Of a stretch of DNA of 64,000 bases, positions 36,972 to 51,871 are shown in pieces (within the stretch, counting starts at the first letter, position 1; each line of letters begins with the position of its first letter). Source of the stretch: Tomocerus qinae (lineage: Eukaryota > Arthropoda > Collembola > Entomobryomorpha > Tomoceridae); the NCBI GenBank assembly GCA_020055645.1, contig CM034546.1, positions 96,658,001 through 96,722,000 on the forward strand, given 5' to 3'. The notes under the pieces were generated by a model. That model ran no database searches and was not told the DNA's origin. It saw nothing but the letters and a program-made list of their open reading frames with translations. A program made the position numbers and the translations under genes.

Positions 36972-39900
36972 CTGAAAATTAATAAAAATTAATCTGATGT
37001 TTATAAGGGCTAGAAAAAACGCGATGCAGATAGTTTATCAAATATTTGAAGACAGCAAGATTTAGTATAGGGAGACTGCAAATTATTCAATTTAATAGCT
37101 CGGCGCATTTCTGTATTCAGGACTTTCGAGGTAATTGCATTGAGTTATGTAGAGAAAGCACTTTTACCTGCTTCTAAATTTTCCCTTGGGTCAGTCAGCA
37201 ATACAGTTAATTGAGATTGGGATCATTTCATAATTGGTTTGCCAAATGGAAAATGTTTTCTCTTAATAAACTAAGCACGTCAGGGAAGGAAGAAGTACAC
37301 GTGCAGGCAGGTTACAAAACAGTTAATATACTAAACCTCGCTGAGACGAAACTCAGAAAATGCTTACAAATAGAGCAAAATTACGTTACATATTTTCTAG
37401 AGCTGAGCTGAGTGAAGCATACTTTCGTAGGGCATTATAGAATGTAAATCAAAATTAACTATTAAATCTCGCCTGAAGCTTTTACTTTTCACGGAACTGT
37501 GATTCTGATTCGGTAGACAGGTAGTATGCGTAGATCGAATCAGGATCCCCTTTCTTAATTAAGGAGCATTTTGGAAGCAAATTGGAGAGGGTTGTTAGCT
37601 ATGGCATGGCTATACTTTCTGCCACTGCTACTAAGTCTCTTTGCAATCAACAGCGTGTACTGCTGTGTACAGTACTAATGCAACGGCCACAGACCAATGC
37701 AGTTTATTTAGATCCGCCTGAGGCTACCAAATTAAACTGGAAGTCAAGTCAAACCGACGCGACGAAAGGGAAAGTGGGAACTACTTCCTTCGTGTCAGAA
37801 AGGATTTCCCAAAAACTGTCGACAACTCGGATTCGGATCCTACGGAAATATAACTCACTAACTGTACACGTACACAGAGTAGACATTTCATAGTGCGTAC
37901 TTCACGTATTGTTAGACATACGTAGGAAGGAAGTCATAAAAGAATAACAAATACAGAGAACATGACAAACTGTACCAAGTGACTTCTAAGCTATAGTTTT
38001 GAACTATAGTACCCCCACCCGTGTGATCCTCTCTGTGCTTTCTCTTGCCCATAGATCCATATAGTACTAGACTCAATAAATAGCGAATCATAAATGTTTA
38101 CACAGTGTGCAGTGTATTTTGTATGGGCCACTTAGTTACTGCTATTTTGTCCTAATCTAATACATAGCGTATTATTTAATCATAATAATATTCCATAAGG
38201 ATTCATCTTCGTCTCCCCCTTCCTATCCACTTCGTGTTGATGTCAATATTATCATTTCCATTTTCATGCGTATGTCGTTCCTCTCTCCTTTGTACTTGTA
38301 GCACGGTTTAAATCCAAGCCGTAAGAATGACTAGCTCTATCCCTACATTACACAGACTAGTCTGACAAGTCGCATCGAAAAAGGGGAAAAGAAAAGGAAG
38401 TGCGAAGAGAGATGCCAGTTTCCTTTAGCCATTCTAGCGTCTCTGCCACATCCTTCAACTGCGATTACTTTTCTTTCGGAGCTGCTCTTCCGGATTAGTT
38501 TGTAATCTCCCATCATCATCATCATTCCCCTTCTTTTACTTTCATCTGAGCAATCCGATCGATTCCGTTAGAATAGTCGAATGAAATGAAAGTACGCAAA
38601 GTAGCAACTCTCGGCTACATAAAAACTTTACAGAAACCTCCTAATTTGTTTACTTTACACACGAGTACTCCAGGCGTGATTTGTCAGCCACGCTACTCTC
38701 AGTCCAATCGGTTTATAACTACAGTCTTATAAGATTAAACTATCATAATACATATTGGATATATACCTACCACCACATTATTACCCTTGCACTATATGCA
38801 TGAAATGTTCTACAATGTAGGAACAATTTTAACTCGACCCAAGTATTTATTTAGTTGTCTCGTATAAGGAGAAAGTTGAGCTTGAACTTTAATTTTGTAT
38901 CGCTTCCGTCTTGTCTTATCTGCATTTTTAACTTGAAGAATTAGTTCTATTGAGTTATGTAGCATGTACTGTACGTTGTGGTGCACCTAATATACATGCC
39001 ATAAGAAAATAGAGGCGAAATACATGAAAAATCATGTTTCCCCCTGCACCATAAAAACTTTGAAAATTTTCCCCTCGTGCTTTCACTTTCCCATTGTCCT
39101 GCTGTCTTACCCCAATCATTACACTGAAACTTCAACTTTTTAATTTACATTGCTTTATCTAGAATGGACGAAATCAAAGCGTCTCCTCCCAGTCAAGAAC
39201 AGGATGTCTACTACGCGAACAAGATCTCCCACTTTTACCCTCTCATTTCTGGCACAACCTCAATGTCCTTTTTCAACTGGTAAGAAAGAGCGCCCACAAC
39301 GCTATACAACTTCAAACTTCCACCAGAAAATTTATGAGGGGAATAAAAGGAGCTAAATGAAACCGGCTAGGAAATTAATTTCAGATTCTTCAAGCCATCT
39401 AAGAGAAGCGATTTCCATTCTCCTCTTTATCTGGTCCTGACTCGGCCTTCTGGTTTTGTCTGCCCCGATCTAGCCTTGTCTTGTCTCTTGGCCTTCACAG
39501 AACATTGTAATATAATGCAGAGCTCATAAATTATTGGAAATGAGGCAGAAAAACTATGGCCACTCTCTCATCTAATTAATTGTAATAAATCCTATTTAAT
39601 TTGCTAAATTAGTGTAATTCATTACCTTTTCTGAATTACTTGTCCTTTATACTACACTCGTTGTCCTTTCAAGCTCTCTAGTCCTTGTCCTTGTACTAAG
39701 GGTGTAATTAGCTTTTCCATATCTAAACTACTAATTCAAAAGTTATAAAATGCTTATGTTATGAACATTCCATTTGTATTGTCATACTACATTGGCTCAA
39801 TTGCTCATTGCTCACTTGTTTTATTTGCAAAACGTAAGTAGGTAGGGGGCCTACTTACTCTATTGCACCATCAAACAAGAACTACTACTGGTACTTCTCT

Positions 39901-42900
39901 ACTGCCTGTGTGTACCTCAATACAACTTTCAAGTTTTCAATTACAGAACGCATAATGTAGCAAATAACTCTACTTCTCTGGAAGATTTAATGAGCTCATA
40001 AATACTGTTTTCTCTCCTAAGAAAATAGTCAGAGCTAATTTGAAACGGAGTTACTGCTGCTTCTGCTAAATAGATTTTAGATTGCAAGGAGCAAATAATT
40101 CAGTCGCTTGGTGTACGTTATTAACTGAATCGAACTGAATGTAAATAAAATCTAATAGTAGGCAACACCTGTCAGCGTCAGAATAAATTTCTGAAATAGT
40201 GAAAGCTTAAGTTCTGTTTGTATATAGGTACATGCAAACGAAAAAGGAACGCTGCCTTATTTAGTGGTACAGTTTTAACTTAGATAAATTGGCCAAGGGA
40301 ACAGTTTACTGGCAATTACTTTCAGTTTTAGCAGCAATTTAAATGAGATTCAGAATCGACTTAAAAAGAGTAAGTTAAAACACACGAGCTATTCAACGCA
40401 TATTATCATGATTCTTTGTAGTAGCTCGATGTATGACCATGAGGACAATCCTTTAGTTACAAACAAGATCTTTGCAGATGGTTTTCATAACGTAGAGCAA
40501 ACTAACAAAATCCTATTAACAATTATATGAACGACTACTACCTACACTTAACTGTTTTGGTATTTGTAGTAACAGGAATAGATGATATTAACCCAAATAG
40601 CTATCTAACACAGCTACAGTGCCTATATTCCTTCACAATTCTGGATAAGAAGGCCCAAATTCTTCACACAGGCAGTAATAACTTTTTAGTACATCGAAAC
40701 TCAGTAATATATGAAAAAAACACAACGGACTTTTAATTAACTAATGCTAACTCGATAATAAACTTTAATCAGTACTTGGAACGATTTCTGTAGTGGGAAA
40801 TTAATTTTCTAATGATGAAAGTTCCATGTTGAGTAAGCATAAGGAGGAGAACGTAAGTTTGTTCCTGATCCTTTTTTGTGAAACTGCAAAGTTGGCTGCC
40901 ACAAAGTACCTTAAAGCCACAGCTCCCACATTGATCTGCATCATTTTTCTTAAGAGTGTAAATATACCTTGAATGGATGTAAATGAATAGTGAAGGAAAT
41001 GATGCAAGAATAAAAGGCAAACTTATAAAACCCAGGCAGAGAGAAATGAGGAATATTTAGTACTTTCTTTATTAAATGCATGTCCATTCAGTAAAGCTTT
41101 GTAAGAAATTCATGACATTCGGGAAACAGTAAATTTTCGTACACCAGCGACTTGGAAATCTGTTTCTGAAGGACTACTACGTAGTTAGAAAAATTTCCAG
41201 AAAGTAATTAAGAGACTGTTTTGATAACAAGAACCAGAACAGAAACTAGCTAAGTGTAATCTCTAGAAATAGAATAGTAGAAACTACATGTTCAGATACT
41301 ACATCCAACATCACTGAGCAATTTGTGCAGAATGTTTTTAATCCAAACCGTATATAGTGACTGCCATGTCAAGAAAGTTGAGTCGGTTTGACTAATTTAT
41401 TAGAGTAAAAAATAACAAACAACGCACTCTATTAAATGATACAACGCATAGCACTTCATTTTTAACCACATCCACATCTGAATTAAAGTATATGTTTAAG
41501 CAAATATTTATGCATGTCAAACTATAGGGGAGTAGTTGCGCGCCCGAGCACACATGGGTATTTACAATGCTAGGCAAAGCAATACGAATGTAATGCAGGG
41601 GCAAGATAAAATGCCATGTACAGATACATCTTAGTACTACAGACTACAGGGCCATTATTATTACCACAGTACCTAATCAAAAGCTGTCTACGTCTAATAA
41701 CTTATAGCAAAAATGTCGTAGTCCAACTCAACATGCTTACAAAATGCTACTGAAAACAAAACTACGCACAAAAAATTCAAGTGTTTCAATTCCATGCAGC
41801 TTTCACTCACTGAAAAAATAAGAGTGTGTAAAACGGAGAGGTTTGCTACATGAAAATTTCTTATACAGTATTTCGTCTCTGTTCTGTTTCATGAAATACC
41901 TTCTGCTGTATTAGTATTATTATATTTTAGCATCGCTTTCCTCGGATGCTCTTGGTGCAGTTCTCGAAGCGACTAAGGGAAAGCGTCAAGTCTAGAAAAT
42001 ATAGGAGAGGAATACGGATACAGAGAGAGAGAGAGAGAGAGAGCGTCAGAGAAGGCATCTAAGACTAGAGTTTAATTCAACATTCGTTTCCCTCCTGAAG
42101 TTATAAATAAGGTTCATATGCTATACTTGACTTCCCTTGACTTCTTCGCAACTGAGAGAAAACTGGAGAAAGCATCATCGTAAAGTCCAGCTCAGTCACA
42201 GGAAAAAATCTTCGGCTTAGCTTCAGCTTCTCGAAAGTAAACGAAGCTACTGTACTTATCTACACAAGTAAAGTCAGATACTAGAGACTACTCATCATTT
42301 CGAATCCCACACGTTACATTACATTTCACATGCGTGTGTGTAGGTTGCCTATACTTAACTTTAGCTGCTCGTTTGGTTCTAGTGCACTAAGGTATGATGC
42401 ATATGTGCTTATAGACAGAATGTACAGCACAGTGGGGAAAATTGTGAAAATGCTTTCTCTGTGCCAAGGATTTTTTACCATGAGGATTACATGACTAGAC
42501 ATTTCACAGTTACGCATATGGATCCACGAAAGAATACTAATATGCTTTCTGTTGATGGGACCCGCTTTTTCATTATCTCATATTCGGCTGATTGCACGCC
42601 AGAATATTGCATGAGGAACGTCCCTATCTTTATACAGAATGCAGATGCATATATAGAACAGCCATATAATTCTCAGTTTCTGCAGTCGACTTAATGTTAT
42701 CAGACTTAGGCCGACAGACCATGCCTCTAGCAACTGCCTAATATAATGCAGACTCGGTTTAAAGTGAAAGTGGCCAAACAGTTATACTATGCATGCTCCA
42801 TACCCATACAAAAAAGGTCGGAGTCTATGCAATGCAATATGCAAACGTGTAAAGTAAAAGTTGTAAACGAAACGAAATAATCCACCTCTTTATTCGAAAC

Positions 42901-45900
42901 ACTGTCAAATAAAATTACAATTCCATGTGCCACATAAAGTCAGCTAAGCCCAAATATGTTTTCTTTTTCGCCAGTTAGGAAACCGCCCTAAGCCTTCTCA
43001 TTAAAGACTTGCCTAAAGTTAGCTTGCTCTGGATACATAGAATGGTTGCCGATACATAAGCACCCATTCCAACTTGTAATTTGACACAAAGCCTTTGGAA
43101 GCACCGGAAACTAGGAGAACTATTGTTAGAATGTACCCTCAAAAAGCAGATACCCAGTCACTCCTCTATTTAAATATACTACAGCCATACAAACATTCAT
43201 TGAATTGTAAACACAAAAGCAATGCGATAGTGGAGAGTAAGAAAGAAGTTTAAAAGTAATTTAGTTCCTTAGGCCAAAGAGCAAAGCAGAGCACTACAAT
43301 AATAGTAGGGAGCCAGTAAAGTAGAGTGATACAGCGACTGTGTACTCTTTACTGTGTCTACTCTAGTATATACAAATGTGTATGCACTAACTAGGAATGG
43401 AATCCAACACAATAAGTACAAAGATGCACACCAGCAGTTGCTCTAGGAAAAGTTTGCTAAAAAGAAAAATTCCAAGTCACAGTTGGCCCATGCAACTCTA
43501 CTGCATGATATGCATACTGAAATAGGAAACTACGGAGCTGTATTCTAATTAAATAAAAACTTGCTCTTTCCTTCACAAGAAAACAATAGGCAGAATAAGG
43601 ACAATATAGAGCGAATAAATGTGCATAATAAAATACAATACATTACATAGCACACATGCATAGTTCCGGAAAAGAATAAAATTTGTTTTCTTCGTTTCAT
43701 TTAATTCAATGGAACACAAAGCAAGGCCCACATTTCTCCAGTCTCTCATAATGACTTGAATGACTCGAAGGAAATTGCCGAAAAACCTAAGTAAACTAAA
43801 CACTAAACTAAACGGATGCAGCCCAACTAAAGTCAAACTCATTTGGACAACACTAAATTCTGCATTGTACATTCAGAACAATATTTAAGTCGAAAAACTC
43901 CCTAATCATATAGTATCACAATGCTGCTTTACACTCCACCCAGACACTGTTTTCCTCGCTAAGTATAGCAATAACACAACTAAATATTGCATCTTTACAT
44001 TTTCATTCACTCCAAGTCCCTACTTGCATTTTACTATTTTACATACACTATGTCAATTCATGTAAAGTCGAACAAGTACACAGTACACCAACAGTACACT
44101 TGTAGAGCCCAGAAAATAGTCTGAGACCTAATACTGCCACTGCACATTATTTATTATGCTATGTAGCTTTGCTTTCCTCTTGAGTTATTTTGTATTCTGA
44201 CTTTGTGCTTGCACTGTTTGCCATCCTATTCTCACGGAGAAACAACAAACACTCCTAATTTCAGTTTGCCATTACATTACATTACACTACGCACTAAAGA
44301 ACACTTTACCCTTCAAAAGAGTAATGCTTAACTAGTAGTTTGTAATACAAGTGCACTGCCTTACACTCCAGTGGAACTAGTAACTCTACGCAGAACGGAC
44401 AGAAAAGTCTTTCTAACTCTATTACATAGCTTAAGCATAGGGATACAAATACGTATACATTTCGTTTTCGTGTGCTGTGCGAGTTCGAACTCTCAATAAA
44501 CTTCAGCATTTGGACAAGGTATAGCCTTAATGTAATAATGATAAGCTTAAGCCAGTCATAGAGTATTACATTACGCTGTCATGTACATATTGAGTCCACT
44601 CCTGCTCGAAGTCAGTCATCTACTCCATCCCAATGAAATCTTACATAGACACTGTCTGAAAGGTTTGCTTAGCATAGCAGTTCGGAAATCATGAAAGAGC
44701 ACATTAGACAAACGAAGCTAATGCAACACTACTACGCTGACTAGTTCAGAGGAATGAAGGATGAATGAAAATCCTAAACAGGGACAGACAGAATACACTC
44801 ATCTTAAACTAAACCAAAATTCAATTCACTTTACATTGGCTAAAGCCAAGCAAACCTTAAGTCTCACAACCAGGGAACCAAATCAATTTACAACACGGCC
44901 AATCTAACCAGCTATTCTCCATCCTTGTTTCACATCACATCACCCACCCAACTCAAATAAAATGCCAATTTTGCATTAAACATACTTTATAGCTCTACGT
45001 TTTGTTATCTGTCTTCTGTTCCACTACATATTCACAGTGCAGTAAAGTCAGTACATGTAAAATTACATGGCCACATGTACATCAACTTAACTTACTTATC
45101 GTTAGATAAAATAAACCATACGCTCATGCACTTTCTCTCCATTTTCCTATTCCAGATGAGATGAGATGAGACTCAGAGTGAAAGAGAAACATCAAAGAGA
45201 ATCGATTTCACCCCGTTGCGATTTTTGACTAGTTTAACTTAAGCTAACCTCACCTAAAGATACATTGCTCTACAATAAAACAGTGAGCATCCATCTCCTT
45301 ACCATTATACGACAGGACAATCGAGTTGAATTGCCATAGAAGGTTTATCTGAATCTATTGGATTACATAGATCTTTCCAAGAAGCAAATACAAAGTGGTA
45401 ATCGAATCTCCGTTGTAAACCAAAGGTGTAGGTAACTCAAACGAAAGGTAATACATCTTCCCAGTATTCAGGTTATGTACTCGACAGGACCAACCTTACA
45501 TTACTAAAATAAACCAAGCTATATGTAACTAACTTTTGTGCTGCTATATCTAAGGTACTGCCTTTCTCCGTTCTATATATTCTCTCTACTACTGTGCACG
45601 CTCTCAATCTAAAAGGCATTTTATTTCTATTGCATTGTAGACGCTCAATACAATACAGTGCCTCGACACTGTTTCAAACTCAACTCTGCACACTCTGTCT
45701 GTGTAGTCCATTCTAATCTTCTATTCCATTTTATTCCATTCAAGAATACAAACGGACCAAACAACGAATAAAACAGCCTATGTACTCGCATTCGTAAAAC
45801 GTAAAAGAGAGATGTATATGATCCGAATGCGAACCATTCTAAAGAAACAGAAACCCAAAGCAAGCAATAATACTAAAATTATTCTTACTCTATTTTATTT

Positions 45901-48900
45901 CACTTCAGACACGTAGAAAAGAAAACCGCGAGCACATCCCATTGCATGCATTTCGCTTTCCTAAGCTTTAGTGCTATTATTTGCACTAGCGTCCACCCTA
46001 CTGGGTCGCCTAATGGGCAGAGATTTATTAGATCGAAATCTGGTCGCGGAAGATTTAGAATTTAGATAGGTTCATGAGATCCTGACTGTAGTTTCATTGT
46101 ATTACATTCTATTGTGCACAAGTATTGCAATGTATGTGTTACTGTAGTATACTATCCTACTCTACTCACCATCACATCCTCGCTGCGATACTCCTTTCCG
46201 ATACCTAGACATGGTCAGGCATACAAAATGTAGAACATGAATGAACAGACATTGTCCTTACTCCGCGATTGTCCTTTAAGTTACGATACGTTACGTTACG
46301 AATGATGCAAGGCAATCTATCTCTCCAGACGAAACAAAAGCGAGCTTCACTTTCATTCCAGTTCAAGTGAAAGCAAGAATGAGTTCATTTCTATCCAAAG
46401 CTTATAGTTTGCTGGTTACCATTGCCCTTGCCTTGTCTTTACATTACGTTACGTCACGCTAGGAAGCTGTGGCTAGAAAACCAAAAAGCATTTGAAGATC
46501 CTACAGTCTACTTTCGCCAATTTTGTTACATTTACGTTCACACATACGAACAAATTTGATTTACTGCTCGGGAAATCAAACGGTCCTAAAGATAGAACAC
46601 ATTTCGGAGTTTAAATACGATTTCTACGATATACGAACCTCAAACGCACTTTTGTCTGTCCTTAACTATACTACGACTAGTGCAAAACTACTATAGCGGC
46701 GAATTAATATTAAATACAGTATAACAATGTCAAATAAACTGCAACTAGCGAATTTCAACCTTTTACTTATCATCTCACAGGCGACTGCGTTTCTGTCGTC
46801 AACTATCACTTTCACAACAAATTATACACCCACTGAATTGCTGGCAGCTTGGTTACAAATGAAACATACGATGACGCACACCGACTGAGTATAGTAAAGA
46901 TTAATTATGAAGACTGTCGATTAGCATGAGAGCATGGCATTGCAATTCATTCATATAATATAATAATATAGCTTCGTTAACCAACTGCGTACATCCGAAA
47001 GACACGCGAATGCCAACGGATATTAGAAATGCTTATTTATGCAGACAGTGTGAAAGCTGATACCTTAATGGAATGGAATGCTACGCTGTCACCACAATGT
47101 GACATAGTGACATGCAATAAAGGTTAAGCCTTTCAATTTGGTATATGGCCAAACTTAGTCACTTACATGTGCATTACACATAAATTGATACTATATTTAA
47201 GCATACATTATTAAGTGGTACATGTTTCAGTCAGACGACCACATTCCAACTGCTACTGTTCCGCCTGCTGTGCGTAAGTGATATTTTAAGCTCCCGAGAA
47301 TTACTACTTTGGATTTTAGCATTGACAGAACAATGTCCTATATACTAAACTTCATTTTTTAAGTGCGATAAATAAATATAACTACCTATGACATAACATA
47401 TACCTAATACTACCTATTTGTATTGTAAGAACGAGTTGTACAGCCTTTCCTTTACCTCACCAAACATGTACAGAAGACATGATCATTTGCAATTGAAAGC
47501 GGATTTTTGCCATGCATTTACCGGTACTGAAAGGCAGAGATATTAATAATGCTTTAGAATTGAGCCTATAAGCTCCTTAAATTGAATTAAAGAAATTGTT
47601 TAGGTACCTGGGAATGGAAAATAATTAAAAGTTATGCAATGTGGGATAGAAAAGAATGAAAATGAAGTAAATTTATGTACATTTTGCCATTTCCTTTTGA
47701 GAAAGTCAAATTCATGCCAAGGCGTTTGGCAAAGTGGAAGAATTTGCCTTAGTCCAACGTGAAGCGGACTTTTGCCTTAGCCTTTACTTCCTTCTCGATT
47801 CTCGACATCACATTAGTGAATAGAATATTTAAGTGCCCTCCTTTTCAATTTCAATTCCATTTCTTGTCCTTGAAGCTGTTCAAGTGGTCTTGTGCCAGTC
47901 TAGCACTAGCATCATGTATATTGTATTGTATGGAAGTTGAGGTTAGCAGACAAGAACCTAGTTGAGCTTTATGTATGTCTCCTATAAGCTCACAATTTCA
48001 TATGAAATATATAAATATTATGCCTATCTACTATCTACCACGCATCTCAACTTAAGAACTGAGGGAATGATAAAGAATACAAAACGATCCGATCGATGAT
48101 TCATGTTCGTTCACTGCAACTCACGCAACGCTTACTTACATTCACCATATTGAATAGAACACACCACAACAGCTTATCGTTAGTTGTATTGTACTTTTTC
48201 TTCCGGAAGACTATAAGAATATAAGGAAACTGCAGAAAATTCCTAAAAACACATGAGAATATTTCTAACCTTACAGTGTAAGTAAATATATAGACTTGTG
48301 TCACTATCACTAAAAACTCCAGTAGGTTACGTTGTAATAAAACATAAAAATTTTCTATCGTATACAAACTATATACGAAACAATATAAAAAATATGTCAC
48401 AACTATCTGTACTCTTTGAAGTATGTGTACATATACCAACTTGGGTTTAGGTGAATTGCAAAAAATTGAACTATCATCCTCATCCACCATACATAATACA
48501 ATTCTCGTAAAGACAACAGCAGTCGATTTCTGTCCTTGTGGGCCTTGTCGCATTGCTAGAACAAAAGTAATGCAGTAAAAACAAAAACAGTTCTCTTAGT
48601 AAAACAAAAGCGACAGAGAAAACAACAAACAATGCATCACAACAACGAGTGGGGAGAAATCAATTATTGCTTCTCCGAGGTAAAGTCCTCTCCCATCTTT
48701 CTCTGTAACCATTATTGAAAATGGGACAGAGGAGAGACTAGGCCAACCAGCAAAACCAATAGCCTGCATGTGCTCGGAGAAACAGAACTAGTAATCCGCA
48801 GCAGTGGAAGGAAACCACATCACCATCGGGCTTTCCCAGAAAATTTGAATTTCAACCGTTCCACAAAACTAAAACTACCCTTTCCTTCAGTTGCATGACT

Positions 48901-51643
48901 TTTCTTTCAATGTCAATTTGCAATTGAAATACGAAGCAAAAAAAGATAACATATACAATTCGTTCGACTCTATCCAATTGTCCCTGCTTTGCATTGCATA
49001 ACCACGTAACTATTTAAACCATTGGAGAAAACCGATAGTTTTCAACATAAGTGTGAATTTTCTGGCTATATATAGGACAGAAAAGTTTCAAATGTCACCT
49101 ACAGCAAACCCCAAGCAAAATCAATTTGCATTTCCGAGGCTGTAAATTAGATTACGTCTGTTTATACCTATCAGAACTCCGCTGCTGACCAGGTGAAACG
49201 GCTGAAACGTAATAAAACTCATTTCTTTACTGGTAGGTTTATTACAAATCATTAAAGTTCTGATTTTTATTAAGAAATTAAAGTAGAGTTAAAAGGTGTA
49301 TCTTAGAATAGAACAAAATTAAAATGAGATCTCACAAAGTTCTCTCGTTGATGTGTCTGCTAATGACTGTAGTCTGTACTCTGTAGTTATACTTGCTTTT
49401 GTGGTTAATGTAATGCTAATAGAGCAGAAAGAAGCAAACCATCGCCAACTCTAATCGTACGTAGCTTATACTGTAAGCTACTCTATCACAGATGGGCACT
49501 GAGCAAACTAAATCAAACAGGCAGGCTTTAAGCAATTTGTGTGAAATGAATACTAGAAATGTATAATGTATTTTCTCAATTTCCACCCCTTCAATGACAT
49601 GGTATAATAGCAGTTGTCATAAAACACATTATACTGTTGGATACAATTACTGCAAAAAATGTTTATGTATTTAAGAAAAGAAAGTACATTCGTGAAGCAC
49701 GGTAATCTAGTAAATGAACTAGTTTCCTGAAAGAGAGGGAGAAAATGTGTAATATACTGTTCTGTGAGGGGAAATGTCATATAATGCAACAACAGATGCA
49801 TATTACATATTGTTATGCACGGTACCACCTTAGCAAGTAGTAAGTAGTGTAGACAGAAGACCTATCATCTCAATATCATCTCGTATTCGCATGCAAATAA
49901 TATACCCTCTCAATCTCAAGGAAAAGAGGTATTCGGATTTCGTAGCCGACATGGTACGTGAATGAAGCTGAAGCGACACGACAACAGAAAATGACTTTTC
50001 CTTCTGACTTTCGCTTCTCTACTGTGAGTAAAGATGCGTGCACTACGGAGTATTGTAATGGTGAATGTCGAGCTTTCCCCACGCACAGGATATGCAGTAC
50101 ATAGAACAGAATGTGCTTTCCCAGTTTTCCCTCTTTTACTACTTACTATATAACATGCTGCATATACTATCACACTAGATGAGATACATAAAAGACAGTT
50201 TGCTCAGCACCAGTAGTAGTAGTGTGATAATACACACATATTAAACATATACCCATTGCATAATATTATATATAAAACTTATAACTTTGTAGTAACTAGA
50301 AGGTTAGATACTCCTTGCATAATAGGGAACTCATCGGAACAATTTTAGTTAGCACTATATGAAATAGGAAAAATTACCATAAAAAATGCGCAAAGACTTC
50401 TTCCCCTAAATTATATGCGGAGGAGGGATGGTTCTGAACGAGCAGCTATACTAATACGAATATATACATGCATACGAGGAAAATATTCGAATTCAGTAAA
50501 TTCCCATATACATTCATTAGCATTCTATTCACGAATTTAATTCCACTGCCAGACAGGCAGGGCAGTTCAGTCAAAAGCTTGATTCATTCATTAGCTGTGT
50601 ATTGAATTTGAAGCCATGAAATGCACTCTGCAATAATAATGACAAAATGCATCATGCTGATTTTGGAATGGGATGATTTTGGGAATGTTTCTTTGCTACA
50701 GAAAGAACGTTTTTTCTATCAACATGTGACTATGTGACATGTGTGCCCATATTTTGAAATGAAATATTTATTATATGTACAATAGAGTCAACTAACTGGA
50801 TTGTGGCAATAGCCCAATAATAACTTTAACGTCTTTCTTTGGAGAAACTCAGCCGTAGCCGACCGATCTTCGGGACAGTAGCTTCTGCTGACTGACAACT
50901 GACAAGTACGTTAAATATAATATAAAATATTTACGTCAAAGAAAAGAACATTTCCTAGTTGCAAGTGTCCAAGATTCTACCGTCGTAACTCAAGGGCAAG
51001 TAGTCAAAATTCTTAAGTACGTTTGTTGGTTTGTACTTGTAGTATTCAGTATTGACTTTGATTATGAAATTCACAAATAAATGCTAATGCAATAATAAAA
51101 TTGCAATCATCAAAGGTAATTGTGGAGCACTACCAAAAACGTTATTTGTCATATGTGGGGTCAGGGGTTTTTCTAAATATTAATTCATGTCAATGTCAGA
51201 TAAATTACGGACAGTGAGAGAATAATTGATAGTTGATAGTGATTAGTGAATAGAAAACTTTACAAACTACTTACCTTCAACCTTGTCTCAATCAATCAAA
51301 CATCAAAGTAAACTCCATTCGTCCGTACAGTCACTTATCGTAATTTTCAATTTCGAATTTCAAAAACGAAAAAATAAGTGAAACCTAACTGTAAACTTTA
51401 TTTAAACTCAGACCCAATTCACAAGGTTTTAGTCTCTTTTGCTTTATTTAGTTGACATTTATTCACTCTTTACTACCGCCAGTGTTATAATTCGCGCTGC
51501 ACAAACAGAGTATTTGTCTCACAATGGCCCATATTACAAACATCGTCTTAGTCTTTAGGGATTGCAATTGCATCATTGCATGATAGTAGTATAATCGCAA
51601 GAGTTTGTACAGCTTGTATCCCTTTGTATTGTAATGTATTATG
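36972..51643. other. Intergenic or intronic DNA without recognisable gene
   Basis: AT-rich, with chance ORFs only. It should contain the timeout promoter and first non-coding exon, but neither can be placed. A (AG)11 run lies at 42022-42043. A 100-codon open frame lies at about 42397-42694 (+) without recognisable homology. No repeats with clear ends were seen. Confidence 0.5.
42022..42043. repeat. (AG)11 microsatellite
   Basis: Uninterrupted AG dinucleotide run read directly from the sequence. Confidence 0.95.
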
Positions 51644-51863
51644 CAAGGTAATTTAAATACCATGGCTACCTAACAAGGTATGCTTATAGTGGAGACTGAT
51701 ATTCACTCAGAACCACTTATGGGGGAAACGTACAGGCGTCCCCATGCCATTGAGTAATGCTCTATGGCTCCTTCTCCTTTGATCCCCATTAGTGGTTCTG
51801 AGAGATTTTTTAAAAAACTATAAGCATACCTTGTTAGGTCACCATGGTATTTAAACTACCTTG
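51644..51863. mobile_element. Fold-back MITE, hAT-like, with 8-bp target-site duplication
   Basis: A 220-bp element bounded by about 47-bp terminal inverted repeats, 51644-51690 (CAAGGTAATTTAAATACCAT...) and 51817-51863 (the reverse complement with a few mismatches). A second inner inverted pair, CTCAGAACCACTTATGGGG against CCCCATTAGTGGTTCTGAG, makes most of the element able to form one hairpin. It is flanked on both sides by GTATTATG (51636-51643 and 51864-51871). The 8-bp duplication and the CAAGG terminus suggest a hAT-derived non-autonomous element. It carries no coding capacity, and the near-perfect arms suggest fairly recent insertion. Confidence 0.88.
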
Positions 51864-51871
51864 GTATTATG

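Noticed and set aside
35851..36982. Several plus-strand frames of 70-143 codons over timeout exon 1
   Set aside because: Antisense shadows of the long TIMELESS-domain exon.
44470..44500. GAGTTCGAACTC resembling a tRNA B box
   Set aside because: It is simply a palindrome; no A box or foldable cloverleaf was seen at the right distance.
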